NCBI RefSeq assembly: GCF_037154085.1
Contig: NZ_JBANRM010000003.1
Span: 1 to 64,000, forward strand
Direction: 5' to 3'
From: Andeanibacterium fulvum
GTDB taxonomy: Bacteria > Pseudomonadota > Alphaproteobacteria > Sphingomonadales > Sphingomonadaceae
Length of the DNA stretch: 64,000 nt
Both the position numbers and the translations under genes were made by a program. Shown here piece by piece: positions 8,150 through 16,336 of the stretch. The first letter of the stretch is position 1. Each line of letters opens with the position of its first letter. The notes below the pieces were generated by a model that ran no database searches, was not told where the DNA came from, and saw only the letters and a program-made list of their open reading frames with translations.

Positions 8150-8945
8150 TCCGGCCGTAGCTGACGATGCCCCAGGGCATCAGCGCGAGATAGACCACGC
8201 AGATTGCCGCCAGCGTCCACCAGGGTTCGGTCAGCAAGGCGGCGAAAGTAATCCCGACCAGCGCAATCACGCCCAGGCGAACGCTTCGACGCGGACGCAA
8301 CGAAGTCCAGCTCAGCGTGGCGATGTTGGAAATCATCAGGAAGCCCATGGCCGCGACCCACAGGGCGACCAGAACCGGATGACGGAAAGTTTCCTCGCCA
8401 CTCGCCATCCAGAGATAGAGCGGAACGAAGGCCAGGCCTGCCCCCACCGGCGCGGGTACGCCCGTGAGGAAGCCAGCGGACTTGTGCGGCTGATCGTCCA
8501 TGTCGATGCGCGCATTGAAGCGAGCGAGGCGCAGCGCACAGCACAGGGCGAAAAACAGCGCCGCAAACCAACCGAAGCGCGGCAGGTCCTGAAGCGACCA
8601 CAGATAGAGAATCAGGGCCGGCGCCATGCCGAAGGACAGCGAATCGGACAGGCTGTCGAGTTCCGCACCGAAACGGGACTGCGCCTTGAGCAGGCGGGCG
8701 ATACGCCCGTCGATCCCGTCCAGCAGGCCGGCCAGCACCACGGCGAATACCGCGCGTTCCCAATCGCCATTGATTGCGAAACGCACCCCGGTAAGCCCGG
8801 CGCAAAGCGCGGCAGCAGTGATCGCATTGGGCAGGACCGCCCGCAAAGTGAGCCCTCGCGGACCGCCAGGGGCAAGCGCCCGCTCGCCTTCCGACGCCTT
8901 GGGGCCGACCGGTTCGAGCGAATCGCTGTCGCCCGGGCCGCTCAC
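8088..8945 (-). CDS. pssA: CDP-diacylglycerol-serine O-phosphatidyltransferase
   Basis: Membrane enzyme making phosphatidylserine from CDP-diacylglycerol and serine. It contains the full CDP-alcohol phosphotransferase motif D-G-x2-A-R-x8-G-x3-D-x3-D, visible as DGRIARLLKAQSRFGAELD plus SLSD, followed by several hydrophobic helices. The start is GTG overlapping the psd stop (GTGA). About 30 hydrophilic N-terminal residues precede the first helix. With psd it forms a two-gene phosphatidylethanolamine unit. Confidence 0.93.
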   Translation of the reverse strand: MSGPGDSDSLEPVGPKASEGERALAPGGPRGLTLRAVLPNAITAAALCAGLTGVRFAINGDWERAVFAVVLAGLLDGIDGRIARLLKAQSRFGAELDSLSDSLSFGMAPALILYLWSLQDLPRFGWFAALFFALCCALRLARFNARIDMDDQPHKSAGFLTGVPAPVGAGLAFVPLYLWMASGEETFRHPVLVALWVAAMGFLMISNIATLSWTSLRPRRSVRLGVIALVGITFAALLTEPWWTLAAICVVYLALMPWGIVSYGRIRRQRAVRQAAEREAAGQQG

Positions 8946-9694
8946 TGGCTGACGCCCTCGATCAGCTGGCGCTTGCCGATCTCGGCCAGCACGGTTTCGC
9001 CCGCGACGACCTTCTGGCCCATCAGCACCTTGGGATCGGTGCCCGCAGGCAGATAGACGTCCACGCGGCTACCGAATCGGATCAGGCCGACGCGCTGGCC
9101 CACCGCGAGCATGTCGCCGGGCTTCACGAAGGACACGATTCGTCGTGCCACGAGGCCGGCGATCTGGGTAAAGCCGATCTGCAGACCATCGGCCCGCTCG
9201 ATCAGGATGTGCTGGCGTTCGTTTTCCTCGCTCGCCTTGTCGAGATCGGCATTCATGAACTTGCCGGGAATATAGATCACCCGGCGCACCGTGCCGCCCA
9301 CCGGGGCGCGGTTGATGTGCACATCGAACACCGACATGAAGATCGAGACGCGCGTGACCTTTGCCCCGCCCAGCCCGCGCGAGCCGCTGCCATCGTCCAT
9401 CTGCAACTCGATCGGCGGCTCGACTTCCTGAATCAGCGTGACGAGCCCGTCCGCCGGGGCAACGATGTAGCTATCGTCCTGCGGCACGACGCGTTCGGGA
9501 TCGCGGAAGAAGGCGAATACGCCCAAAGTCAGCAAAACCAGAGGCCATCCGACGATCTCCCAATCGAGTCCGATCAGGAAGACCAAGCTGATCACGGCAG
9601 CGATCAGCCCGAATTTGCGACCCTCGGGGTGAATTGCGGGCCAACCCCACGCAGCTTCGCCCCGGCCCTTATTGTCCAATATTTCTCCGGCCAT
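8942..9694 (-). CDS. psd: Phosphatidylserine decarboxylase proenzyme
   Basis: Converts phosphatidylserine to phosphatidylethanolamine. The 250-residue length and the self-cleavage site in GLIRFGSRVDVYLP (Gly-Ser bond that yields the pyruvoyl group) mark the short PSD-A subtype. Two hydrophobic segments near residues 28-62 anchor it to the membrane. The histidine-containing block FDVHINRAPVGG is intact. It is translationally coupled to pssA downstream. Confidence 0.94.
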   Translation of the reverse strand: MAGEILDNKGRGEAAWGWPAIHPEGRKFGLIAAVISLVFLIGLDWEIVGWPLVLLTLGVFAFFRDPERVVPQDDSYIVAPADGLVTLIQEVEPPIELQMDDGSGSRGLGGAKVTRVSIFMSVFDVHINRAPVGGTVRRVIYIPGKFMNADLDKASEENERQHILIERADGLQIGFTQIAGLVARRIVSFVKPGDMLAVGQRVGLIRFGSRVDVYLPAGTDPKVLMGQKVVAGETVLAEIGKRQLIEGVSQ

Positions 9695-9782
9695 GGACGC
9701 CTCCTACGGGTTAGCGTGCAGCCCTACAACCCATGTTGGGCGCCGCTGCGCTGTTGCAAGACGATAGCGAAGCCTGCCCTGC

Positions 9783-9869
9783 CTATGCGGCCTGCGCCCG
9801 CGTCTCCGCGCCAAGGCGCCTCGACTCCGACCAGCATCGAAGCTGCGCTTCGAAACGCTGGTTACCCAT
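9783..9869 (-). CDS. Possible 28-residue peptide downstream of tRNA-Tyr
   Basis: A short frame begins ATG-GGT-AAC and ends with TAG at 9783, encoding a basic peptide rich in Arg, Ala and Glu. It has no clear Shine-Dalgarno sequence. It contains a perfect hairpin TCGAAGC-TGC-GCTTCGA (9837-9853), so this stretch may instead be the transcribed trailer of the tRNA. No function can be given. Confidence 0.15.
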   Translation of the reverse strand: MGNQRFEAQLRCWSESRRLGAETRAQAA

Positions 9870-9912
9870 GGCAATGCCCTGGGCGATAGTGATCGTCTCT
9901 TGAAGGCGGCGG

Positions 9913-9998
9913 TGGTGGACAGGGCTGGATTCGAACCAGCGTACGCTTGCACGGGCAGATTTACAGTCTGCTGCCTTTAACCACTCGGCCACCTGTCC
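9913..9998 (-). tRNA. tRNA-Tyr (GTA)
   Basis: Read on the minus strand: acceptor stem GGACAGG/CCTGTCC, D-arm GCCGAGTGGTTAAAGGC, anticodon loop CTGTAAA (anticodon GTA), a long class II variable arm, T-arm GCTGG-TTCGAAT-CCAGC, discriminator A and encoded CCA. All stems pair. Confidence 0.96.
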
Positions 9999-10160
9999 AC
10001 ACCATTGCCGGTGCCGGGTTGCCCCGGAATTTGACCCTTCAAGGAAGGGCCGGTCCGGCCGAGAGGCGCCCCAATGGCGAAGCGACGCTTGCCTGTCAAT
10101 GGGGCGACTGGCAGGAGCGCGAGGAAGATTTCGGCGAAGGGCGTCGATAAGGGAGTAAAG

Positions 10161-10958
10161 ATGGCGAAGCATGGGGAAAAGCGGGCGTTGCGTGGGCGTG
10201 CCGGGCGGATGCAGGGCGGGCGCGGCAGCGGCCGGGCGTCACAGGGTTATGTCCGCCTGTGGGGCCGCCATGCGGTGGAAGCCGCACTGAAGAACCCCGA
10301 ACGGCGCCATCGCAAGCTGTGGGCGACCCGCGAGGGAATCGAATCACTCGACGGCGAATTGCCCGCAGATTTCCCGCTCGAATATGCCGACGGGCAGGAT
10401 CTGGCCCGGCTGGTCGCGCGCGATGCACCGCATCAGGGGCTGGTGCTGGAATGCGAGCCGCTGGAAGACCTGCACCTGGATGAAGTGCTTCAGGGCGATC
10501 CCGCCCGGCCGCTGGTGGTGCTCGATCAGGTGACCGATCCCCATAATGTCGGCGCGATCCTGCGCTCTGCCGCAGCCTTCAATGCCTGCGCGGTGGTCAC
10601 GCAGGACCGGCACGCCCCGCCCGAATCCGGCGTCGTGGCGAAGTCGGCCTCCGGCGCGCTGGAAATCGTGCCCTGGGTGCGCGTGGTAAATCTCTCCCGC
10701 GCGCTCGAGGAAGCGGCCGAGGCCGGATATTGGCGCATCGGCCTTGCCGGCGAGACGGATGCGACCCTGGCGCAGGTCCTGCCGACGGGCCCGGTCGCGC
10801 TGGTTCTGGGCGCCGAGGGCGAAGGGCTGCGCGCGAATGTCGCCGCCCATTGCGATGCCCTCGCCCGCCTGCCGATCAGCAACCAGATGGAAAGCCTCAA
10901 CGTATCCAATGCCGCCGCGATCGCGCTCTATGCGGTCGCATCGCGCGAAATGGCTTGA
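10161..10958 (+). CDS. rlmB: 23S rRNA 2'-O-ribose methyltransferase, RlmB/TrmH (SpoU) family
   Basis: SAM-dependent ribose methyltransferase with the SPOUT knot. The N-terminal substrate-binding domain begins WGRHAVEAALKNPERR. Knot motifs are LDQVTDPHNVGAILRSAAAF, LVLGAEGEGLR and LPISNQMESLNVSNAAAIAL. The ATG at 10161 has GGGAGTAAAG upstream; about 30 basic residues precede the conserved domain. RlmB (G2251) is the best guess, but TrmH-group enzymes are hard to separate by eye. It is followed after 16 bp by a lipoprotein gene on the same strand. Confidence 0.88.
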   Translation: MAKHGEKRALRGRAGRMQGGRGSGRASQGYVRLWGRHAVEAALKNPERRHRKLWATREGIESLDGELPADFPLEYADGQDLARLVARDAPHQGLVLECEPLEDLHLDEVLQGDPARPLVVLDQVTDPHNVGAILRSAAAFNACAVVTQDRHAPPESGVVAKSASGALEIVPWVRVVNLSRALEEAAEAGYWRIGLAGETDATLAQVLPTGPVALVLGAEGEGLRANVAAHCDALARLPISNQMESLNVSNAAAIALYAVASREMA

Positions 10959-10974
10959 TCGAAGGAACAGGGCA

Positions 10975-11859
10975 ATGACGGCAATGACGGATATCGGCAG
11001 GGCGGCCCGCACGGCGCGCTCCGCAATTCTGGCAGTGGGGCTTGCCCTGATGTTGACGGGCTGTTTCCTCTCGCCCGGCAAGTTCGATTCGGCACTGGAC
11101 CTGCGCAAGGATGGCAGCTTCACCTTCACCTATAAGGGCGAGATCTACGTTCTCGGCCTGAGCAAGCTGGCGGAAATCGGCAATGAGGTCGGGGGCGACC
11201 CGGCTTTCGAGCAGTCGGCCTGCTATGACGAGGACTTCAACGAGGAAGAGTGCACCGCTGAGGAAATCGAGCAGCAGAAGCGGGACTGGCAGCAGAATCT
11301 GGAAGACAAGAAGGCCGAGGACTCCCGTAATGCCAAGGCATTCGGCACGCTGTTCGGCGGGATCGACCCCACCGATCCGGCGGCAGCGGAAGAACTGGCC
11401 GCCAGCCTGCGCCGCCAGCATGGCTGGAACAGCGTGGAATATAAGGGCGACGGGCTCTACGTGGTCGACTTCGCCGTCACCAGCAAGCTGGCCCATGATT
11501 TCACCTTCCCGGTGCTGGAAGGGTCCGCGCTGACCAATAATTTCGTGATCGCCAATCTGCGCGACGGGGGCGTGGTGCGCGTGGATGCACCGGGCTTTGC
11601 CGTGCAGTCCAGTTCCCCCAGTTCGTCGAGCGGGCTGCTTCAGGCCGCATCGCTTTATGGATCAGACGCCTCTCAAGTTGAGGGCGCGCCCAAGATTCCC
11701 GAGCTGAACGGCACTTTCACGCTGACCACGGATGCCGCGATCCTGGCGAACAACACCGATGAAGGCCCGCAGGCTTCGCCCAGGGGGCAGCAGCTCGTCT
11801 GGAAGATCAGCCGCCGGAGCACCAATGCGCCGATGGCGCTGATCCAGCTGGCCAACTGA
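10975..11859 (+). CDS. Outer-membrane or periplasmic lipoprotein of unknown function
   Basis: Starts MTAMTDIGRA, then a hydrophobic core and lipobox LTGC at about residues 30-33, so it should be cleaved and lipidated by signal peptidase II. The mature part opens with FDSALDLRKDGSFTFTYKGEIYVLG, a beta-rich segment, followed by a charged Glu/Lys coiled stretch with two nearby cysteines and a second beta-rich domain. 294 residues. A second ATG three codons in is also possible. It is co-oriented with and close to rlmB. I do not recognise the family. Confidence 0.75.
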   Translation: MTAMTDIGRAARTARSAILAVGLALMLTGCFLSPGKFDSALDLRKDGSFTFTYKGEIYVLGLSKLAEIGNEVGGDPAFEQSACYDEDFNEEECTAEEIEQQKRDWQQNLEDKKAEDSRNAKAFGTLFGGIDPTDPAAAEELAASLRRQHGWNSVEYKGDGLYVVDFAVTSKLAHDFTFPVLEGSALTNNFVIANLRDGGVVRVDAPGFAVQSSSPSSSSGLLQAASLYGSDASQVEGAPKIPELNGTFTLTTDAAILANNTDEGPQASPRGQQLVWKISRRSTNAPMALIQLAN

Positions 11860-11917
11860 TCCGCATTTCCTGCCGCGCCGCCCCGCTGAGGGGCCCGGCG
11901 CGGCGGAACGCAGACAG

Positions 11918-11955
11918 AAAAAAGCCGCGCCTGCACATGGCAGACGCGGCTTTTT
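11918..11955. terminator. Bidirectional terminator between the lipoprotein gene and hupB
   Basis: AAAAAAGCCGCG ... CGCGGCTTTTT: a GC stem flanked by A and T runs. It serves the plus-strand lipoprotein gene and the minus-strand hupB gene, which converge here. Confidence 0.85.
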
Positions 11956-11994
11956 CTTACGGCCGCGAGGCGTTGCGGCCGTATGGAAGTCCGC

Positions 11995-12267
11995 TTAGTT
12001 GACGGAGTCCTTCAGACCCTTGCCTGCCTTGAACTTCGGCTGGCTGGAAGCCTTGATGGTCATCGGTTCGCCAGTGCGCGGGTTGCGACCGGTCGAAGCC
12101 TTGCGCTTGGCAACCGAGAAGGTGCCGAAGCCCACCAGACGGACTTCATCGCCCTTGGCGAGCGCTGCAGTGATCGTGTCGAACACGCCTTCCACTGCCT
12201 TGGTTGCGTCACTGCGGGAAAGGCCGCTGGCGTCGGCAACTGCGCCGATCAGTTCGTTCTTGTTCAT
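11995..12267 (-). CDS. hupB: HU family DNA-binding protein
   Basis: 90-residue nucleoid protein. It starts MNKNELIGAVADASGLS and has the DNA-binding arm block FGTFSVAKRKASTGRNPRTGEPM with the conserved RNPxTG, ending in KFKAGKGLKDSVN. Length is exactly that of HU-beta. A good promoter lies upstream (12336-12364). It follows lon on the same strand, as in many proteobacteria, but has its own transcription start. Confidence 0.96.
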   Translation of the reverse strand: MNKNELIGAVADASGLSRSDATKAVEGVFDTITAALAKGDEVRLVGFGTFSVAKRKASTGRNPRTGEPMTIKASSQPKFKAGKGLKDSVN

Positions 12268-12335
12268 CGTAAAGGAACCCCCTCTGAGATGTGCCGGAAT
12301 TGATATGGTTTTGAATCGCCTCTCGGGTGGGCGTG

Positions 12336-12364
12336 AATTGAGCGATTTTTGCCCGTCCTGTCAA
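12336..12364 (-). promoter_or_regulatory. Sigma-70 type promoter of hupB
   Basis: On the minus strand, TTGACA (12359-12364) and TCAATT (12336-12341) are separated by exactly 17 bp. This places the start of transcription about 60 bp before the hupB ATG. Confidence 0.65.
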
Positions 12365-12455
12365 AGGCAAAACAGGCGCAAAAGCGCGGTTTTTTCACAA
12401 TTGCAGCTTGGATTGCGGCGAGTTGAGGACAAGTTCGCGTCACAAGTGTGGCCAT

Positions 12456-12484
12456 CCCCCGTCACATCGATGACGTGACGGGGG
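12456..12484 (-). terminator. Hairpin downstream of lon
   Basis: A perfect 10-bp stem (CCCCCGTCAC 12456-12465, GTGACGGGGG 12475-12484) with a 9-nt loop, 35 bp after the lon stop codon. No T-run follows, so termination may be partial or the hairpin may protect the mRNA end. Confidence 0.55.
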
Positions 12485-12518
12485 CAAATCGCCTCGAATC
12501 GCCCGTGCCGGGCGAATC

Positions 12519-14909
12519 TCAATGAGCGGTGGCGGAGGTCCCGGAACCGACCGGAGCGGGAGCCGGCTGGCTGGCCAGATCGTCTTCCTCGCTCCATTCG
12601 ATCGGCTGCGGCTTGGCGGTCAGCGCCCGTTCCAGCACCTGGTCGACATGGCTGACCGGGATGATCTCCAGGCCCTGCTTCACATTTTCCGGAATCTCGG
12701 CCAGATCCTTGCTGTTCTCTTCCGGGATCAGCACGGTCTTGATGCCGCCGCGCAGGGCCGCGAGGAGCTTTTCCTTCAACCCGCCGATCGCCAGCACCCG
12801 CCCGCGAAGAGTCACTTCGCCGGTCATCGCCACATCCGGGCGCACCGGAATGCCGGTGAGCGAGGAGACGATCGAGGTCACCATGCCGATACCGGCCGAA
12901 GGACCATCCTTGGGCACCGCCCCTTCGGGCAAGTGGATGTGGATGTTCTTGCGCTGGAAGATCGAAGGCTTGATGCCATAGGCAGGCGCCCGCGCCTTCA
13001 CGAAGCTGAAGGCGGCCTGCACGGACTCGTTCATCACTTCGCCCAGCTTGCCGGTGGTCCGCACCTCGCCCTTGCCGGGCGTGGTCACGCTTTCGATGGT
13101 CAGCAATTCGCCGCCCACCTCGGTCCAGGCAAGGCCGGTGACTGCCCCCACCTGCGCCTCTTCATCCGAAACGCCGTGGCGATATTTGCGCACGCCCGCA
13201 TAATCGGCGAGGTTTTCCGGCGTGATGGTGACGCTGGTGGCCTTGCCTTCAAGGATCGCACGCAGGCTCTTGCGCGCCAGCCGGGCGATTTCCCGCTCCA
13301 GCGTACGCACGCCCGCCTCGCGGGTGTAGTAACGGATAAGGTCGCGCAGGCCTTCATGGGTGAGCGTGAACTCGCCCTTCTTCAGCCCATGCGCCTTCAC
13401 CTGCTTTTCGATCAGGTGACGCTCGGCAATCTCGACCTTCTCGTCTTCCGTATAACCTTCCAGCCGGATGATCTCCATGCGGTCGAGCAGCGGCTGCGGC
13501 AGGTTCAGGCTGTTCGCCGTGCAGACGAACATGATGTCCGAAAGGTCGATATCGACTTCCAGATAATGGTCCTGGAACTTGGCGTTCTGTTCCGGATCGA
13601 GCACTTCGAGCAGCGCCGCCGAGGGATCGCCCCGGAAATCCTGGCCCAGCTTGTCGATCTCATCGAGCAGGAACAGCGGGTTGGACGTGCCGGCCTTCTT
13701 CAGGTTCGACACGATCTTGCCCGGCAGCGAGCCGATATAAGTGCGGCGGTGACCGCGAATTTCGGCCTCGTCGCGCACGCCGCCCAGCGACTGGCGGATG
13801 AATTCGCGCCCGGTCGCCTTGGCGATCGACTTGCCGAGGCTGGTCTTGCCCACGCCCGGAGGGCCGACGAGGCACAGGATCGGCCCCTTCAGCTTGTTGG
13901 AACGGGCCTGAACCGCCAGATATTCGACGATCCGGTCCTTCACCTTGTCCAGCGCATAGTGATCCTGATCGAGCACGGCCTGCGCCCGGCCAAGATCCTT
14001 CTTGAGCTTCGACTTCTTGCCCCAGGGCAGGCCCAGCAGCACGTCGAGATAATTGCGCACCACGGTGGCTTCGGCGCTCATCGGCTGCATGGTCTTGAGC
14101 TTTTTCAGCTCGGTCAGCGCCTTGGCGCGCGCTTCCTTGGAGAGCTTGAGCTTCTCGATCTTGTCCTGCAGCTCGGCGACTTCATTGGCTTCCTCGCCAT
14201 CGCCGCCCAGCTCGCTCTGGATCGCCTTGAGCTGTTCGTTGAGGTAATATTCGCGCTGCGTCTTCTCCATCTGGCGCTTCACGCGCCCGCGGATCTTGCG
14301 CTCCACCTGCAGGACGGACAGCTCGCCTTCCATGAAGCCATAGGCCATTTCCAGCCGCTTCATCGGATCGCGCTCGGTCAGCAGGGCCTGCTTGTCGGAA
14401 ACCTTGGCGTTGAGATTATGCGCCACCATGTCGGCCAGGCGCGAGGCATCGTCGATCTCGGCCAGTTCCTGCTCGAGCTCTTCGGGCACCTTCTTGTTGA
14501 GCTTGGCGTATTCGGCAAACTGCTCAACCACGCTGCGCATCATCGCGGCCACTTCGGTGCCGCCGGCAAATTCAGGTTCAAGATGTTCGACCTGGGCGAC
14601 CACGAAGCCACCTTCCTCGCGCAGGCCTTCCAGCTTCGCACGTTCCTGTCCTTCGACCAGCACACGCACCGTGCCATCGGGCAGCTTGAGCAGCTGCAGC
14701 ACCTGGGCGACCACGCCCACGTCGTAGAGATCGTCACGCTCCGGATCGTCGCAGCCGGGGTCAAGCTGGGCGACAAGGAAGATGTCCTTGCTGCCGGCCA
14801 TCGCTTCTTCAAGCGCCGCGACCGACTTCTCGCGCCCGACGAACAGGGGCACGACACTGCCGGGGAAAACGACGATGTCGCGCAAGGGAAGCAGGGGGTA
14901 GAGGTTCAT
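12519..14909 (-). CDS. lon: ATP-dependent endopeptidase Lon
   Basis: Soluble hexameric AAA+ protease of 796 residues. Domains in order: N-terminal substrate-recognition domain starting LYPLLPLRDIVVFPG, a coiled-coil helical region, the AAA module with Walker A GPPGVGKTS and sensor blocks, and the Ser-Lys protease domain with PKDGPSAGIGM carrying the catalytic serine. The ATG at 14909 gives the normal N-terminus; an upstream extension of 38 residues is not conserved. The 325-bp gap to the divergent AraC gene holds a stem-loop repeat (15038-15081). Confidence 0.97.
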   Translation of the reverse strand: MNLYPLLPLRDIVVFPGSVVPLFVGREKSVAALEEAMAGSKDIFLVAQLDPGCDDPERDDLYDVGVVAQVLQLLKLPDGTVRVLVEGQERAKLEGLREEGGFVVAQVEHLEPEFAGGTEVAAMMRSVVEQFAEYAKLNKKVPEELEQELAEIDDASRLADMVAHNLNAKVSDKQALLTERDPMKRLEMAYGFMEGELSVLQVERKIRGRVKRQMEKTQREYYLNEQLKAIQSELGGDGEEANEVAELQDKIEKLKLSKEARAKALTELKKLKTMQPMSAEATVVRNYLDVLLGLPWGKKSKLKKDLGRAQAVLDQDHYALDKVKDRIVEYLAVQARSNKLKGPILCLVGPPGVGKTSLGKSIAKATGREFIRQSLGGVRDEAEIRGHRRTYIGSLPGKIVSNLKKAGTSNPLFLLDEIDKLGQDFRGDPSAALLEVLDPEQNAKFQDHYLEVDIDLSDIMFVCTANSLNLPQPLLDRMEIIRLEGYTEDEKVEIAERHLIEKQVKAHGLKKGEFTLTHEGLRDLIRYYTREAGVRTLEREIARLARKSLRAILEGKATSVTITPENLADYAGVRKYRHGVSDEEAQVGAVTGLAWTEVGGELLTIESVTTPGKGEVRTTGKLGEVMNESVQAAFSFVKARAPAYGIKPSIFQRKNIHIHLPEGAVPKDGPSAGIGMVTSIVSSLTGIPVRPDVAMTGEVTLRGRVLAIGGLKEKLLAALRGGIKTVLIPEENSKDLAEIPENVKQGLEIIPVSHVDQVLERALTAKPQPIEWSEEDDLASQPAPAPVGSGTSATAH

Positions 14910-15037
14910 TGCGCCGGTATATCCAAATTTCTGAGGCGCCGCATAGGGCGCAGGGAAGGATTTCCCATCATTTAACCGGGAATATGGGTAGGCACCTTGC
15001 CCACTGCAATGGGGCGGCGCCATTCATGTTCCCGATT

Positions 15038-15081
15038 GGTTTCCTGTCGAAGTTGACATAGTTGACACTGTTCAAGGGAAA
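15038..15081. repeat. Stem-loop element with tandem AGTTGACA loop, copy 1
   Basis: Arms GTTTCC (15038-15043) and GGAAAC (15076-15081) enclose a loop with CGAAGTTGACATAGTTGACAC, a tandem nonamer AGTTGACAW/C. A second copy lies upstream of lysK (58577-58617), with nearly the same loop but an altered stem that still pairs. It sits in the lon/AraC intergenic region. Confidence 0.6.
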
Positions 15082-15178
15082 CATTGCGCTTCCCCGGCAT
15101 GGCCGGGGGATAGGGATGGAAAAGGCCTGAAAGCTGGGCTTTTGCGAGCATGGCGGCACCCTGGCACAGACAGGGCCC

Positions 15179-15193
15179 TGTAGGAAAATCCTA
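15179..15193. promoter_or_regulatory. Palindrome TGTAGGAAAATCCTA before the AraC gene
   Basis: TAGGA-AAA-TCCTA is a perfect inverted repeat, 42 bp before the AraC-type start codon. The 9-mer TGTAGGAAA also occurs in two other promoters of the window (32502-32510, and on the minus strand at 38599-38607). The protein that binds it is unknown. Confidence 0.35.
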
Positions 15194-15234
15194 TTACGCT
15201 TCGTGGGCCGCATGCCCGGTGCTATCTTGGCGGA

Positions 15235-16011
15235 ATGACCAGGGGGAGAGCGGCACTCGCCATTTCGCAGGGCGTCAGCGTCTGGCTGCTCGAAGCGCCG
15301 GACGGCTTTGGCGAGGCGGGATTCCATGCGCATCATGCGATCCAGATCACCGCTTCCCTCTCCGGCTCGCTGACTCTGGCGACGCGGGAGCACTCGCTTT
15401 CCGGCACAGTCCTGGCCGTCCGCGCCGGGGCCGCGCACCGGCTGGAGGCCCATGGCCTGCTGGCTTTCGTCTTCGTGGAGCCGGAAAGCCGGATCGGCCG
15501 CGCGCTGACCCAATCGCTGTTCGGCACGGCGGATATCGTCCCCCTCCCCGATGAGGTCCGCGCTGTCTTTGCCCCCGATGCCGAACATTTGCTCGAACGG
15601 GCGGACCGCCCCGCGATGCTGGCACGCGGAGAGGCCGCGATCCGCCTGATGGAGCCCGGCCTGCCCGCCGTGGAGCCCGATCCGCGCATAAGGCGCATCA
15701 TCGATACGGCCACGGCCCGGCTCGACCGGCCGCTTTCGCTGAAACAGGCGGCTGAGGGGATCTATCTTTCCGAAAGCAGGCTGCGGCACCTGTTCGTCGA
15801 GCAGACGGGCCTGCCCTTCAAGACCTATCTCCTGTGGCTGCGGCTGGTGCGCGCGCTGGATATCTATTCGGAAGGCCAGTCCCTCACCGAAGCGGCCCAT
15901 CTGGCGGGCTTTTCGGATTCCGCGCACCTCAGCCGCATCTTCCGCCGAACCTTCGGCCTGCCGGCCACGACGCTCACGCGAATTCAGCCCTTGCGTTCAA
16001 GCGCGGGCTGA
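15235..16011 (+). CDS. AraC family transcriptional regulator
   Basis: 258 residues. The N-terminal half is a cupin-like sensor domain (HAHHAIQITASLSGSLTL ... VRAGAAHRLEAHG). The C-terminal 100 residues form the AraC double helix-turn-helix: LKQAAEGIYLSESRLRHLF as the first HTH and LTEAAHLAGFSDSAHLSRIF as the second, ending in the typical RRTFGLPATTL. The ligand cannot be read from sequence. It is directly followed by a metallothionein-like gene and then by HPP and aquaporin genes, which may be its targets (inference). Confidence 0.9.
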   Translation: MTRGRAALAISQGVSVWLLEAPDGFGEAGFHAHHAIQITASLSGSLTLATREHSLSGTVLAVRAGAAHRLEAHGLLAFVFVEPESRIGRALTQSLFGTADIVPLPDEVRAVFAPDAEHLLERADRPAMLARGEAAIRLMEPGLPAVEPDPRIRRIIDTATARLDRPLSLKQAAEGIYLSESRLRHLFVEQTGLPFKTYLLWLRLVRALDIYSEGQSLTEAAHLAGFSDSAHLSRIFRRTFGLPATTLTRIQPLRSSAG

Positions 16012-16060
16012 AGCGCGTGCCTATCCGGTCCTCCTCACTTGAGAAACGAGGAGAAGCACC

Positions 16061-16159
16061 ATGACCGACCAGACCACGAAGACCGAAGACCAGCGCTGCA
16101 AGCCCAGCTGCACCTGCAAGGATTGCAAGTGCGGCCCGAACTGCCGCTGCGGCAAATGA
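16061..16159 (+). CDS. Metallothionein-like 32-residue Cys-rich peptide
   Basis: A very short gene with a strong ribosome binding site (GAGGAG, nine bases before the ATG). The product has a polar head and a compact core with seven cysteines at 13, 17, 19, 22, 24, 28 and 30, arranged as C-x3-C-x-C-x2-C-x-C-x3-C-x-C in CKPSCTCKDCKCGPNCRCGK. There is no aromatic residue or histidine. Such C-x-C spacing is typical of metallothioneins, so thiolate binding of Cu, Zn or Cd is likely (inference). It is shorter than the SmtA type (about 55 residues) and closer in size to fungal copper thioneins. A long hairpin follows directly. Confidence 0.75.
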   Translation: MTDQTTKTEDQRCKPSCTCKDCKCGPNCRCGK

Positions 16160-16166
16160 CCTACCG

Positions 16167-16194
16167 GGACGGGAAGGCCGCGTCCTTCCCGTCC
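16167..16194 (+). terminator. Hairpin after the metallothionein-like gene
   Basis: A perfect 11-bp stem (GGACGGGAAGG 16167-16177, CCTTCCCGTCC 16184-16194) starts 8 bp after the stop codon. A second small hairpin CACCCG/CGGGTG follows. There is no T-run. Confidence 0.5.
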
Positions 16195-16336
16195 ACCCGG
16201 CGCGGGTGAGCCTGCGCCACCCGAAAACTTGACGTGCGTGACAGGATCGCTAGGGCGCGCCGGTCGTTTTTCTTGCGCATGAGGCTTCCCGAAGATCGCC
16301 GTACGCACTGCGATTTCCCGATTCCCCACCCAGCCC

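Noticed and set aside
9900..10172. Protein frame running across tRNA-Tyr
   Set aside because: It includes the typical spurious translation of a tRNA gene (VAEWLKAADCKSA).
12522..14975. Open frame of 817 codons on the plus strand opposite lon
   Set aside because: It is a GC-rich antisense shadow: Lon is complete with all motifs on the other strand, and this frame has no recognisable domain, being rich in Arg, His, Leu and Gln.
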